A DNA stretch of 15,407 nucleotides from Proteobacteria bacterium UBA1847 (lineage in GTDB: Bacteria > Pseudomonadota > Gammaproteobacteria > Steroidobacterales > Woeseiaceae), in contig DDIP01000295.1 of assembly GCA_002338605.1 (NCBI GenBank), positions 1 through 15,407 of the forward strand, in the 5' to 3' direction. The position numbers were made by a program, and so were the translations under genes. Numbering within the stretch: position 1 is the stretch's first letter; each line of letters starts with the position of its first letter. The notes beneath the pieces were generated by a model. The model did no database searches and had not been told where the DNA came from. It saw only the letters and a list, made by a program, of their open reading frames with translations. Of this stretch, positions 5,511 to 11,948 are shown one piece after another.

Positions 5511-6272
5511 ATGCGCCTAATTGCCACAATAGCCCTTATTGCATTGCCCCTTGTCGGCGTGGCGCAGCTTGCGGACGATGAATTTTGTAAAAATCTGTCG
5601 ACCTTCGAACATCTTTCGACCGAGGACTATGAATCGCTTGAGCAGTGGAGCGAGGAATCCCTCGACGCCACGTTTAGTGCCATCGCCAAGTCTGCTCGGT
5701 TGCCTGACAGGATGCCAGACGGCTGGTTAAGAAATCAGGTCGCAACGAAAATCGCCGATTGTTATATGACCGGGCGGGGCGCGGAACGAGACATTCGAAA
5801 AGCGATGGCGGTTTTGGAGATTCCGGCGAGCGCCGGGCATAGTGGTTCAGCCCACATGCTTGCGTCGATACAGGTACTTCTCTCGAACGATCCGGTACTC
5901 CATCGCAAGGGCTTCTTGACGTTACAACGGGAAGCCGATGCTGGGAGTGCCTACTCAGCCGGAAAAGTGGGTTGGGCATATGCTCTTGGTTTGGGCACAG
6001 AGAAAGATGAACAACGAGCACTGGAGCAATATTTTATTGCTGCGAAAGCGGGTATGACTTACTGGCAATTTCTACTTGCGCATGCCTACGAGCAGGGATA
6101 TTACGGACTCCCCGTTGATCCGGAAGCGGCAACATACTGGCGAGAATTTCAACCGAAAGTTCATGTCGCAACGTACGAGTGCGAGATCGCTGGAAACTAC
6201 AAACGCGGAACCTTTCCTGCCAATGAGAGATTGGAGAACCAGTATCGAGAGGCATGCAGTGAACTCGATTGA
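5511..6272 (+). CDS. Secreted Sel1-like repeat protein, 253 aa
   Basis: A signal peptide is visible at residues 1-18 (MRLIATIALIALPLVGVA), with likely cleavage before QLADDEF. Three Sel1-type repeats follow: DCYMTGRGAERDIRKAMAVL (about 83-118), GKVGWAYALGLGTEKDEQRA (about 149-182) and LAHAYEQGYYGLPVDPEAA (about 188-210). Sel1 repeats are TPR-like alpha-alpha hairpins that mediate protein contacts; a periplasmic scaffold role is likely but the partner is unknown. ATG 5511 has a weak upstream purine run only. It lies 55 nt after the R6 -10 and is the last plus-strand array gene before the IS1182 remnant. Confidence 0.82.
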   Translation: MRLIATIALIALPLVGVAQLADDEFCKNLSTFEHLSTEDYESLEQWSEESLDATFSAIAKSARLPDRMPDGWLRNQVATKIADCYMTGRGAERDIRKAMAVLEIPASAGHSGSAHMLASIQVLLSNDPVLHRKGFLTLQREADAGSAYSAGKVGWAYALGLGTEKDEQRALEQYFIAAKAGMTYWQFLLAHAYEQGYYGLPVDPEAATYWREFQPKVHVATYECEIAGNYKRGTFPANERLENQYREACSELD

Positions 6273-6281
6273 TCTAGTTTT

Positions 6282-6301
6282 GAACGTCTCCTTTTGGCCG
6301 A
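6282..6301 (+). repeat. Array repeat R7, 5' fragment cut by the IS1182 element
   Basis: GAACGTCTCCTTTTGGCCGA matches the left arm and first bases of the other repeats (compare AGCGTCTGCTTCTGGCCGA in R5). The repeat breaks off where the IS left end GGCTGTGTGAAAAC begins. Its remainder is not found on the other side of the remnant. Confidence 0.65.
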
Positions 6302-6326
6302 GGCTGTGTGAAAACTCCGATGCAAT

Positions 6327-6356
6327 TATAATCGTGCTTTCCAGCCGGGAAGCACG
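6327..6356 (+). promoter_or_regulatory. -10 hexamer and start-proximal hairpin of the IS1182 transposase
   Basis: TATAAT is at 6327-6332. A 10-bp stem (6333-6342 with 6347-6356, one G-T pair, AGCC tetraloop) ends two bases before the ATG at 6359 and contains the only Shine-Dalgarno-like GGGAAG. The start would be hidden in a folded message. Confidence 0.5.
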
Positions 6357-6358
6357 CC

Positions 6359-7516
6359 ATGAGCAAGTTTATCGAGGGCCAGGACCGCAGCCAGGGCACC
6401 CTGTTTCCTGAACGACTCGACGACTACGTGGAAGAAGACAGCCCGGTTCGGGTAATCGATGTGTTCATTGATGATCTGGATATTTCGGGTCTGGGCTTCA
6501 GGACCGAGCTGGCCGCCACGGGACGTCCGCGTTACCACCCAAAGACCATGCTGAAGCTGTACGTGTACGGTTATCTCAACCAAGTGCAGACATCTCGCCG
6601 CCTGGAACGTGAAGCGCAGCGCAACGTTGAGCTGATGTGGCTGACCGGCAGGCTGGCGCCCGACTTCAAAACCATCGCGGACTTCCGGAAAGACAACCCG
6701 GAGGCGATCCGGCTCGTGTGTCGCGAGTTCGTCATGCTTTGCAAGAAGCTGAACCTGTTGAGCGAGAAGCTGGTGGCGATCGATGGCAGCAAGTTCAAGG
6801 CAGTGAACAGCCGGGACAGGAACTTCACGAAGGCGAAGATGAAGCGTCGGCTGAAGGACGTGGCATCGGCGATCGAGCGTTACCTGGCGCAACTGGATGA
6901 GACCGACCAGACGGAGCCACCGCCGGACGATGCCAAGACCCTGCAGGACAAAGTGGCCAAGCTCAGGGAGGAGATGGCGCGCCTAAAAAAGCTCGAAGTC
7001 CGGATGCTTGAGGCACCGGACCAGCAACTTTCCCTGACCGACCCTGATGCCCGATCGATGAACAGCCGCGGTACCGGTGTGGTGGGCTACAACGTCCAGA
7101 GCGCGGTGGATGCCAAGCACCACCTGATCATTGCCCACGAGGTCAGCAAGGTCGGCAACGACCGCCGGCAACTGGCGAAGATGGCGAAGCAGGCCAAGGC
7201 GATCCTGGACACAAAGAAGCTGACGGTGGTGGCGGACAAGGGCTACTACAACGGTCATGAGATCCGCGAATGTGAGCAGAACGACATCGTTGCTTACGTC
7301 GCCAAGCCGAAAACCTCAGGGAACAGGGCCAGGGGACAGTTCGATCGCAGTCGCTTCACTTACATCAAGGACGATGACCAGTACGAGTGCCCGGCTGGAG
7401 AGCGGCTGATGTTCCGCTTTGAGCGCAAGGAAGCTGGCAAGCAAATCCGACGTTACTGGAGTTCCGCCTGCCCGGCGTGCCCAATCAAAGCGCAGTGCAC
7501 CACCGGCGATAATCGA
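6359..7516 (+). pseudogene. IS1182-family transposase, C-terminally truncated
   Basis: The first 386 codons are a typical IS1182-family transposase: the N-terminal DUF772-like region (FIEGQDRSQGTLFPERLDDYV, YHPKTMLKLYVYGYLNQVQTS), the DDE core beginning at LVAIDGSKFKAVNSR, a second acidic residue in VVADKGYYNG, and a C-terminal CPACPIKAQCTTGDNR cysteine motif. After GDNR the family sequence, including the last catalytic glutamate region, is absent. The frame stays open to 7888, but those 124 extra codons are the complement of the minus-strand gene at 7526-7885, so the chimeric 509-aa frame should not be taken as a real protein. ATG 6359 is the family start. Confidence 0.85.
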
Positions 7517-7525
7517 TACCTGCCG

Positions 7526-7885
7526 CTAGTCGTCTACGATCTTGACGGACCGAGTTCGCCCCCTCCAGCCCTTCTTTGTCATGTAGATTTGGTAGGTCAC
7601 GTCGAAAGTATCCAAAGACTCCGGAGGTCGCGAGTTAGATCGAAGCTTGCTGAACTCTACGGTTATCTGCGTCACACAGTGAAATTCATCGCCGTTCGTC
7701 CCAGCGACGGCCTTACACGTGGCTCCACGGTCAACCAGGCATTGCTGAACGTTGTCGGTTTCGGAGCAGGCTCGCAGCAGATTTTTGGCTGCATCATTCG
7801 CGGCCTGCTTTCGAGCATGCATGGGTGGATCGGCCCAAGCGGAAAGCGAGAGCAGCAGGATTACTATGACTGCCAATGGTTTCAC
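7526..7885 (-). CDS. Small exported protein with four cysteines, 119 aa
   Basis: A clear signal peptide (residues 1-18, VKPLAVIVILLLSLSAWA) is followed by a mature domain with four cysteines (about residues 41, 50, 58 and 70) that may form two disulfides, and a basic C-terminus. GTG 7885 is supported by GAGGG seven bases upstream on the minus strand. Its stop codon lies about 10 bp from the IS1182 breakpoint, so nothing is known of what followed. The gene sits 48 nt after the -10 of R8, the same repeat-gene arrangement as the plus-strand genes. Function not recognised; periplasmic location inferred. Confidence 0.75.
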   Translation of the reverse strand: MKPLAVIVILLLSLSAWADPPMHARKQAANDAAKNLLRACSETDNVQQCLVDRGATCKAVAGTNGDEFHCVTQITVEFSKLRSNSRPPESLDTFDVTYQIYMTKKGWRGRTRSVKIVDD

Positions 7886-7900
7886 TGATAATCCCTCTTC

Positions 7901-7972
7901 GTGAGCGACCGCTATATCGGGTCAGTAGCCGTCATGTTAACCCATTCCTTGCAACTGGCTCAGTTCGGCCAG
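7901..7972 (-). repeat. Array repeat R8, minus orientation
   Basis: Read on the minus strand it gives CTGGCCGAACTGAGCC, then GGGTTAACATGACGG, CTACTGACCC and AGCGGTCGC, aligning along its length with R2, R4 and R6. The -10-like hexamer is TAACAT (7939-7934). It points at the gene starting at 7885. Confidence 0.78.
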
Positions 7973-8001
7973 AATGAGACGATTGAATTGGGGTTTGAGG
8001 C

Positions 8002-8190
8002 TTACATTCCTCCCGCGTGTGCTTCGACCATTTCCTCAAAAAGTGCAACGGCAGTTAGTCCAGATCGCTTTGCCACTTGTCGAAACTTGGCGGCAACATC
8101 CTTCGCAACAATTAGCCTTATTTCCTCTTTCTTTGTGGAATTCAACTGGTTCCTAATTCTCGATAAGTCAGGTTCTGAAACTTTCGTCAT
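8002..8190 (-). CDS. Small ribbon-helix-helix-like protein, 62 aa
   Basis: The second half (IRLIVAKDVAAKFRQVAKRS, then GLTAVALFEEMVEAHA) has the pattern of a CopG/Arc-type fold: one beta strand followed by two helices separated by a Gly turn. Such proteins are DNA-binding repressors or antitoxins, but no toxin gene adjoins it. ATG 8190 is preceded by AAGGAAACGAG on the minus strand. It follows R9 in the array layout, with a leader of about 106 nt. Family assignment rests on pattern only. Confidence 0.6.
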   Translation of the reverse strand: MTKVSEPDLSRIRNQLNSTKKEEIRLIVAKDVAAKFRQVAKRSGLTAVALFEEMVEAHAGGM

Positions 8191-8265
8191 GATTCTCGTT
8201 TCCTTATTTGCTAGTTACGGAGCCAGCGTACTACTCCCAATACAAAGCACATCTGAGTGAACTAT

Positions 8266-8337
8266 CGGCTGGCCGATTTGTGGTCGCCACGAGGCAATTC
8301 TACTAAATCGTGACGACCGTCCCTTTTCGGCCAGACG
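8266..8337 (-). repeat. Array repeat R9, minus orientation, with near-perfect arms
   Basis: The minus-strand sequence begins CTGGCCGAAAAGGGACGGTCG, has TAGAAT (8302-8297) and ends GGCGACCA, aligning with the plus-strand copies. The unit is bounded by CGGCTGGCCGA (8266-8276) and TCGGCCAGACG (8327-8337), complementary at 10 of 11 positions. It is the outermost repeat on this side; the kinase operon follows. Confidence 0.75.
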
Positions 8338-8346
8338 GAGACGCTG

Positions 8347-8662
8347 CTACTGCGGCGTTCCGAATCGCTGATGCATGATATGGGTAAGTTCGAACGGGTT
8401 GCAGCCTCTCCAACCAATGCCTCCTGACTCGGTTGGTCGCTCGAGTTCCCATCCTTCCTCAATGTCTGAACAATAGAGAATGTCATTCTCGATTTCCGCA
8501 ACTACAACAACCGTTTTAACGAGCTTATCATCGACGGGAACTCGTCTTGGTGCGATGAGATAATCAGTGAGGAGGTTCTGAAAGCTAAAATTGCTCGCTG
8601 CGAGCGAGGCAGCAGCCTGTCGGAGATGCTGGATCCTTACTGGATCGAGGGGCGTCAGTCAT
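8347..8662 (-). pseudogene. Small gene after the kinase, probably frameshifted near its start
   Basis: A minus-strand frame of about 100 codons (stop TAG 8347-8349) reads as a plausible protein: RIQHLRQAAASL, DDKLVKTVVVVAEIENDIL, GCNPFELTHIMHQRFG. It has no ATG, GTG or TTG start; only CTG 8658 is available. In another frame ATG 8660-8662 overlaps the kinase stop as ATGA, the usual coupled start, but that frame ends after 25 codons. Removing one C from the CCCC run just after the ATG would join the two into a single gene (MTDALDPVRIQHLRQ...). Thus it is either a frameshift mutation, a sequencing error or an unusual start. The family is not recognised. Confidence 0.5.
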
Positions 8663-11232
8663 TCGGCTGAGGCTGTTTGCTGGTGTAACGCAGTTAGCCA
8701 ACCATAGACATCGACTTCTGTCTGCTTCGCAGCCTGGATCAACTCAAGGGCCTGCGCAGCCCGCTGGTGAGCCGCCTCGTGGTTGCCGTTAGCGATATCT
8801 GTCTTCACGAGCATGTGCATTACGCTCCACACTTCGCGGTGCTGATCCCCGAAGGCCGCGCTGCGGATCTGCAATGCGCGTTCAAAGTTAGAGCGAGCCT
8901 GATCGAAGTTGTCCATGTCGAAATAGACTTTGCCTAGTGTAAACAGCGGGTTGGACGTCAAGGTGTGTGTTGCCCCGTATTCGCTTGCAAGAATGTCCAA
9001 TGATTGCTTGCCAGCCGCTTCTGCTTCAGCGAAACGATCAAGCTTGCGGTAATTCTCAGACAGTAAGTCGAGTGACCGTGCATACCGGGAATGGCGAGCC
9101 CCGGCCGCTGTTTGCCAGATCGTTGACGCCTCAAGAATGTAAGGCAAGGCAGCCTGCGGTTTTCCAGAAAGGGATTCAATGTTGCCTAACAGGGTCAGGT
9201 CGTAAGCCACATCGGCATGCGCCTCTCCCTTTGTTTTTCGATCGATAGCGAGGCCTTTGAGTGCGTACTCCCGTGCTTTGTCGAAGTCGCCAGCATTGGA
9301 ATAGAACGAACCCAGATTCGCAAAAGCCGTGGCGGTATCCGGGTGGTTTTCACCCAGTGCATTGATTCGGATATCGAGCGACTCAAGATACATGCGCTCC
9401 GACTCGGCGTGTTGCCCGAGCGTGTCGTAGACAATACCGAGGTGATTGAGCGTAGTGCCACGTAATTCACTCTTTTGCCATTCCGGCGAGTTCAGCACTG
9501 CCAGTGCGCGTTGATAGTAGTCGAGCGATGCATCGTAGTCGTCGAGATAGTAGGTAATCGTACCCAGGTGATTAAGCGTACGGGCCATCGTCGGGCCGTC
9601 ACCGCCAGCCACCTCACGTTGTAGCTCCAGCGCCTCGCTTGCCGTGTCGAACGCTGCCTTCCAGTTCTCTCTGCGGTAATAGAGCCAGGCAAGTTCGTCG
9701 AGTGAGTCAATCAACAGGCGGTCTCTCGGCGTGTACAACTCTCGGTTCAGTCCGACAGCTTCCTCCATCAATGCTTCTGCATCGTCATAGAGCCCGAGAC
9801 GCTCATAAACGCGACCAATGGTCTGCAGCATCCGTGCACGTATAGCGTTATCTTCCGTTAGTTCGTTACGGATACGAACGGCGCCCAGATCCAGCACTTC
9901 CCGGGCGCTGATATCCGCACCCGCCGCTTGTCCCGGGTCGGAGACGTTAAAGAGATCAACGAGAAAATTCGTTGTGCTTTCAGCCACCCGGCGTTCTTCG
10001 AGTGCGTAGTCGCGCTCCTCGGCGAGTTTTTGCGTATAAAAAAGCGTCTGCACCAGCGCGGCCAGCACGACGGCAGTCGTGGCGACCACAGCAATGCGGT
10101 GACGTCGCAGGAATTTGCCGGTTCGGTACGACCAGTCATCACCGCGTGCCGCTACCGGCTTGTTGCCGAGAAAATTCCGAATGTCGTCGGCAAGGTCTTT
10201 GACGGTTGCATAGCGGCGCTCCGGCTCCTTGCGCAATGCAATCATGACGATGTTATCGAGGTCGCCGCGAAGCTGAGCTGACCGGGCCCTATTGCCCGTG
10301 CCAGCGGCCGCCACACTCGGTGAGTCCGGCACGGTATTGCACACGAGATCGCGGATCTGAAGTGATGTCCGGGACGACAGGTCGAACGGAAGACTTCCGG
10401 AAAGCAACTGGTACAGCATCAGCCCAAGGCCGTAAATATCGGTCGCTGTCGTAACCGGGGCGCCAAGCATCTGCTCCGGACTGGCATATTCCGGTGTAAG
10501 GATGCGCATGTCGGCGCGCGTCAGCCCGCCGCCCGCATTGCTGTCCATCAGCTTGGCGATGCCAAAATCCAGCAGCTTGGGTGTACCGTCACTTTTTACC
10601 AGGACGTTCGACGGTTTAAGGTCGCGGTGGATAACGAGCTTGCTGTGAGCGTACTGCACGGCGTTGCAGATCTTCAGGAACAACTCAAGCCGCTGCCGCA
10701 ACGTCAGGGCCTCGTCTTTCCCGTAGTCGAGGATCGAGCGGCCATCAACGAATTCCATGACCAGGTAGGGAACACCAGTATCGGTCCGGCCACCATCCAG
10801 CAAGCGGGCGATATTCGGGTGCTCGAGGTGCGCGAGAATCTGCCGTTCGAGGCGGAAACGCTCGATCAGCTCGGGCGAGGCCCCGAGCCAGTTGGCCATC
10901 TTGATGGCGACGCGCTGTTCGTACTCATCATCGGCGCGTTCGGCAAGGTAAACATGGCCCATGCCGCCCTGCCCTATAATGTCCAGCAGACGATACGGTC
11001 CAACTCTGTCGCTGCTGGCGACAATATGCTCGAAATCCGCGGCGGCCTCGCGGACCGCGTCATCCATCGACCCGATATGCTTGGACGGGACTTCGAGCAG
11101 CTTCAATACTTCGGCAGCGAGTGCCGGATCGTCAGCGTAGGCGCCGTGAACAAAATCAGACCGCTCATCGGGCGGCAGGTCCAGGGCCTCCCGGTAAACG
11201 GTTTTGATGCGCTGCCAGCGTGCGGACTCCAT
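8659..11232 (-). CDS. Transmembrane Ser/Thr protein kinase with TPR repeats, 857 aa
   Basis: A Hanks-type kinase domain spans about residues 80-355. It has the glycine loop GQGGMG (87-92), VAIK lysine K111, alpha-C glutamate E129, the catalytic loop HRDLKPSN (202-209, D204), DFG (222-224) and TPEYASPEQ in the activation region, so it should be active. A single hydrophobic helix lies at about 380-399. The C-terminal 450 residues are a series of TPR units with the pattern typical of Tetratricopeptide_12/NPHP3-like repeats (such as LNHLGTITYYLDDYDASLDYYQRAL). If the helix spans the inner membrane the TPR part is periplasmic. The minus-strand start ATG 11232 has AGGAGG about 10 bases upstream. 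It follows the sigma factor gene by 24 bp, and this pairing is a recurrent one, suggesting that the kinase controls the sigma factor. Confidence 0.95.
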   Translation of the reverse strand: MESARWQRIKTVYREALDLPPDERSDFVHGAYADDPALAAEVLKLLEVPSKHIGSMDDAVREAAADFEHIVASSDRVGPYRLLDIIGQGGMGHVYLAERADDEYEQRVAIKMANWLGASPELIERFRLERQILAHLEHPNIARLLDGGRTDTGVPYLVMEFVDGRSILDYGKDEALTLRQRLELFLKICNAVQYAHSKLVIHRDLKPSNVLVKSDGTPKLLDFGIAKLMDSNAGGGLTRADMRILTPEYASPEQMLGAPVTTATDIYGLGLMLYQLLSGSLPFDLSSRTSLQIRDLVCNTVPDSPSVAAAGTGNRARSAQLRGDLDNIVMIALRKEPERRYATVKDLADDIRNFLGNKPVAARGDDWSYRTGKFLRRHRIAVVATTAVVLAALVQTLFYTQKLAEERDYALEERRVAESTTNFLVDLFNVSDPGQAAGADISAREVLDLGAVRIRNELTEDNAIRARMLQTIGRVYERLGLYDDAEALMEEAVGLNRELYTPRDRLLIDSLDELAWLYYRRENWKAAFDTASEALELQREVAGGDGPTMARTLNHLGTITYYLDDYDASLDYYQRALAVLNSPEWQKSELRGTTLNHLGIVYDTLGQHAESERMYLESLDIRINALGENHPDTATAFANLGSFYSNAGDFDKAREYALKGLAIDRKTKGEAHADVAYDLTLLGNIESLSGKPQAALPYILEASTIWQTAAGARHSRYARSLDLLSENYRKLDRFAEAEAAGKQSLDILASEYGATHTLTSNPLFTLGKVYFDMDNFDQARSNFERALQIRSAAFGDQHREVWSVMHMLVKTDIANGNHEAAHQRAAQALELIQAAKQTEVDVYGWLTALHQQTASAE

Positions 11233-11256
11233 CCTGAATTTTCCTCCTGCCAGGTG

Positions 11257-11808
11257 CTATTCGAGTTGCTGATACAACCAGGCTTTTGCGAGATTCATGT
11301 CCTTGTTGAGCGTCACTCGTGATATTCCCAACGCATCGGCGGCCTGTTGCGTCGTCAGACCCCCGAAGTAAACAAGCTCAACTGTCCTTGCCAGTCTTGC
11401 GTCAAAAGTCTCCAGTTTGTTAAGCGCATCGTCGAGATCGACCAGACGAGGGTCACCCTCCTCACTTAGCATGATGGATTCATCGAGCGACAGGGGCTTC
11501 ATTCCAGGGTCGCGCTTTTTGCGCCGCTTGGAGCGTGCGTGATCGACAAGAATTTGCCGCATCACGCGCGCCGCGATCGCGAGAAAGTGCCCGCGGCTTT
11601 CCAGTTCGAGATTTACATCGATGAGCCGTACGTAGGCTTCGTTAACCAGGGCGGTTGACTGCAGCGTGTGACCGCTTTGTTCGCCGGACATGTAGTACGC
11701 CGCAAGACGCTTAAGCTCCGCATGCAGGTAGGGCAATACGTTTTTCAGTGCCTCTTCGTCGCCATCCTGCCATCGGCCAAGCAGCCGGGTTATTTCCTGA
11801 TTTGACAT
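11257..11808 (-). CDS. ECF-type RNA polymerase sigma factor, 183 aa
   Basis: Region 2 runs from about residue 5 to 95 (STALVNEAYVRLIDV, GHFLAIAARVMRQILVDHAR) and region 4 from about 125 to 183 (ARTVELVYFGGLTTQQAADA, LGISRVTLNKDMNLAKAWL), with the helix-turn-helix at the end. The two are joined by a short acidic linker. This is the ECF subgroup often encoded beside Ser/Thr kinases and lacking a conventional anti-sigma gene; here too none is present. ATG 11808 has only a weak ribosome site. It heads the operon with the kinase and shares a 140-bp intergenic region with the divergent surface protein gene. Confidence 0.93.
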   Translation of the reverse strand: MSNQEITRLLGRWQDGDEEALKNVLPYLHAELKRLAAYYMSGEQSGHTLQSTALVNEAYVRLIDVNLELESRGHFLAIAARVMRQILVDHARSKRRKKRDPGMKPLSLDESIMLSEEGDPRLVDLDDALNKLETFDARLARTVELVYFGGLTTQQAADALGISRVTLNKDMNLAKAWLYQQLE

Positions 11809-11948
11809 AAGCGCCTACGTTACCCAAGAAAGCACTTATATAACAGAAGATTAGCGAAACTTTCCACGACCGGTTTACAGTTGCGGCGTGTTCCTCGCAT
11901 AACAGATGAACGGCGATAAAAAGCCCGAACTCTGGAGAGGATCCCACC
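11809..11948. promoter_or_regulatory. Divergent intergenic region between sigma factor and surface protein genes
   Basis: This stretch must hold the promoters of both genes. For the plus-strand gene GGAGAGG (11934-11940) lies eight bases before the ATG at 11949. A TTATATAA stretch at 11834-11841 could serve the minus-strand operon. I could not assign -35 elements with confidence. Confidence 0.45.

Larger units (their letters stand above)
6301..7517 (+). mobile_element. IS1182-family element, 3' end missing
   Basis: The left end starts at about 6301-6303 (GGCTGTGTGAAAACTCC, as in many IS of this type) and is followed by the transposase gene. Homology ends near 7516; no right end or matching inverted repeat is found. 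Directly beyond lies the 3' end of an opposing gene. The loss is probably a deletion or inversion after insertion. Confidence 0.82.

Noticed and set aside
7517..7888. The 124-residue C-terminal part of the 509-aa IS1182 frame as protein
   Set aside because: It is unlike any transposase end and lies exactly opposite a gene with a good signal peptide and ribosome site.
2903..8337. The repeats as integron attC sites
   Set aside because: No copy has a paired RYYYAAC and GTTRRRY at its ends; GTTAGAA in the repeat core fails at the last base, and no integron integrase is in the window. The layout is similar but the site class is different or unknown.
8262..8501. A 79-aa minus-strand frame across R9
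   Set aside because: It overlaps the repeat and runs in a different frame from the better-looking 8347-8662 reading; its composition is poor.
10627..11322. A 231-aa plus-strand frame opposite the kinase
   Set aside because: It is the complement of the conserved kinase domain, a shadow frame in GC-rich coding DNA.
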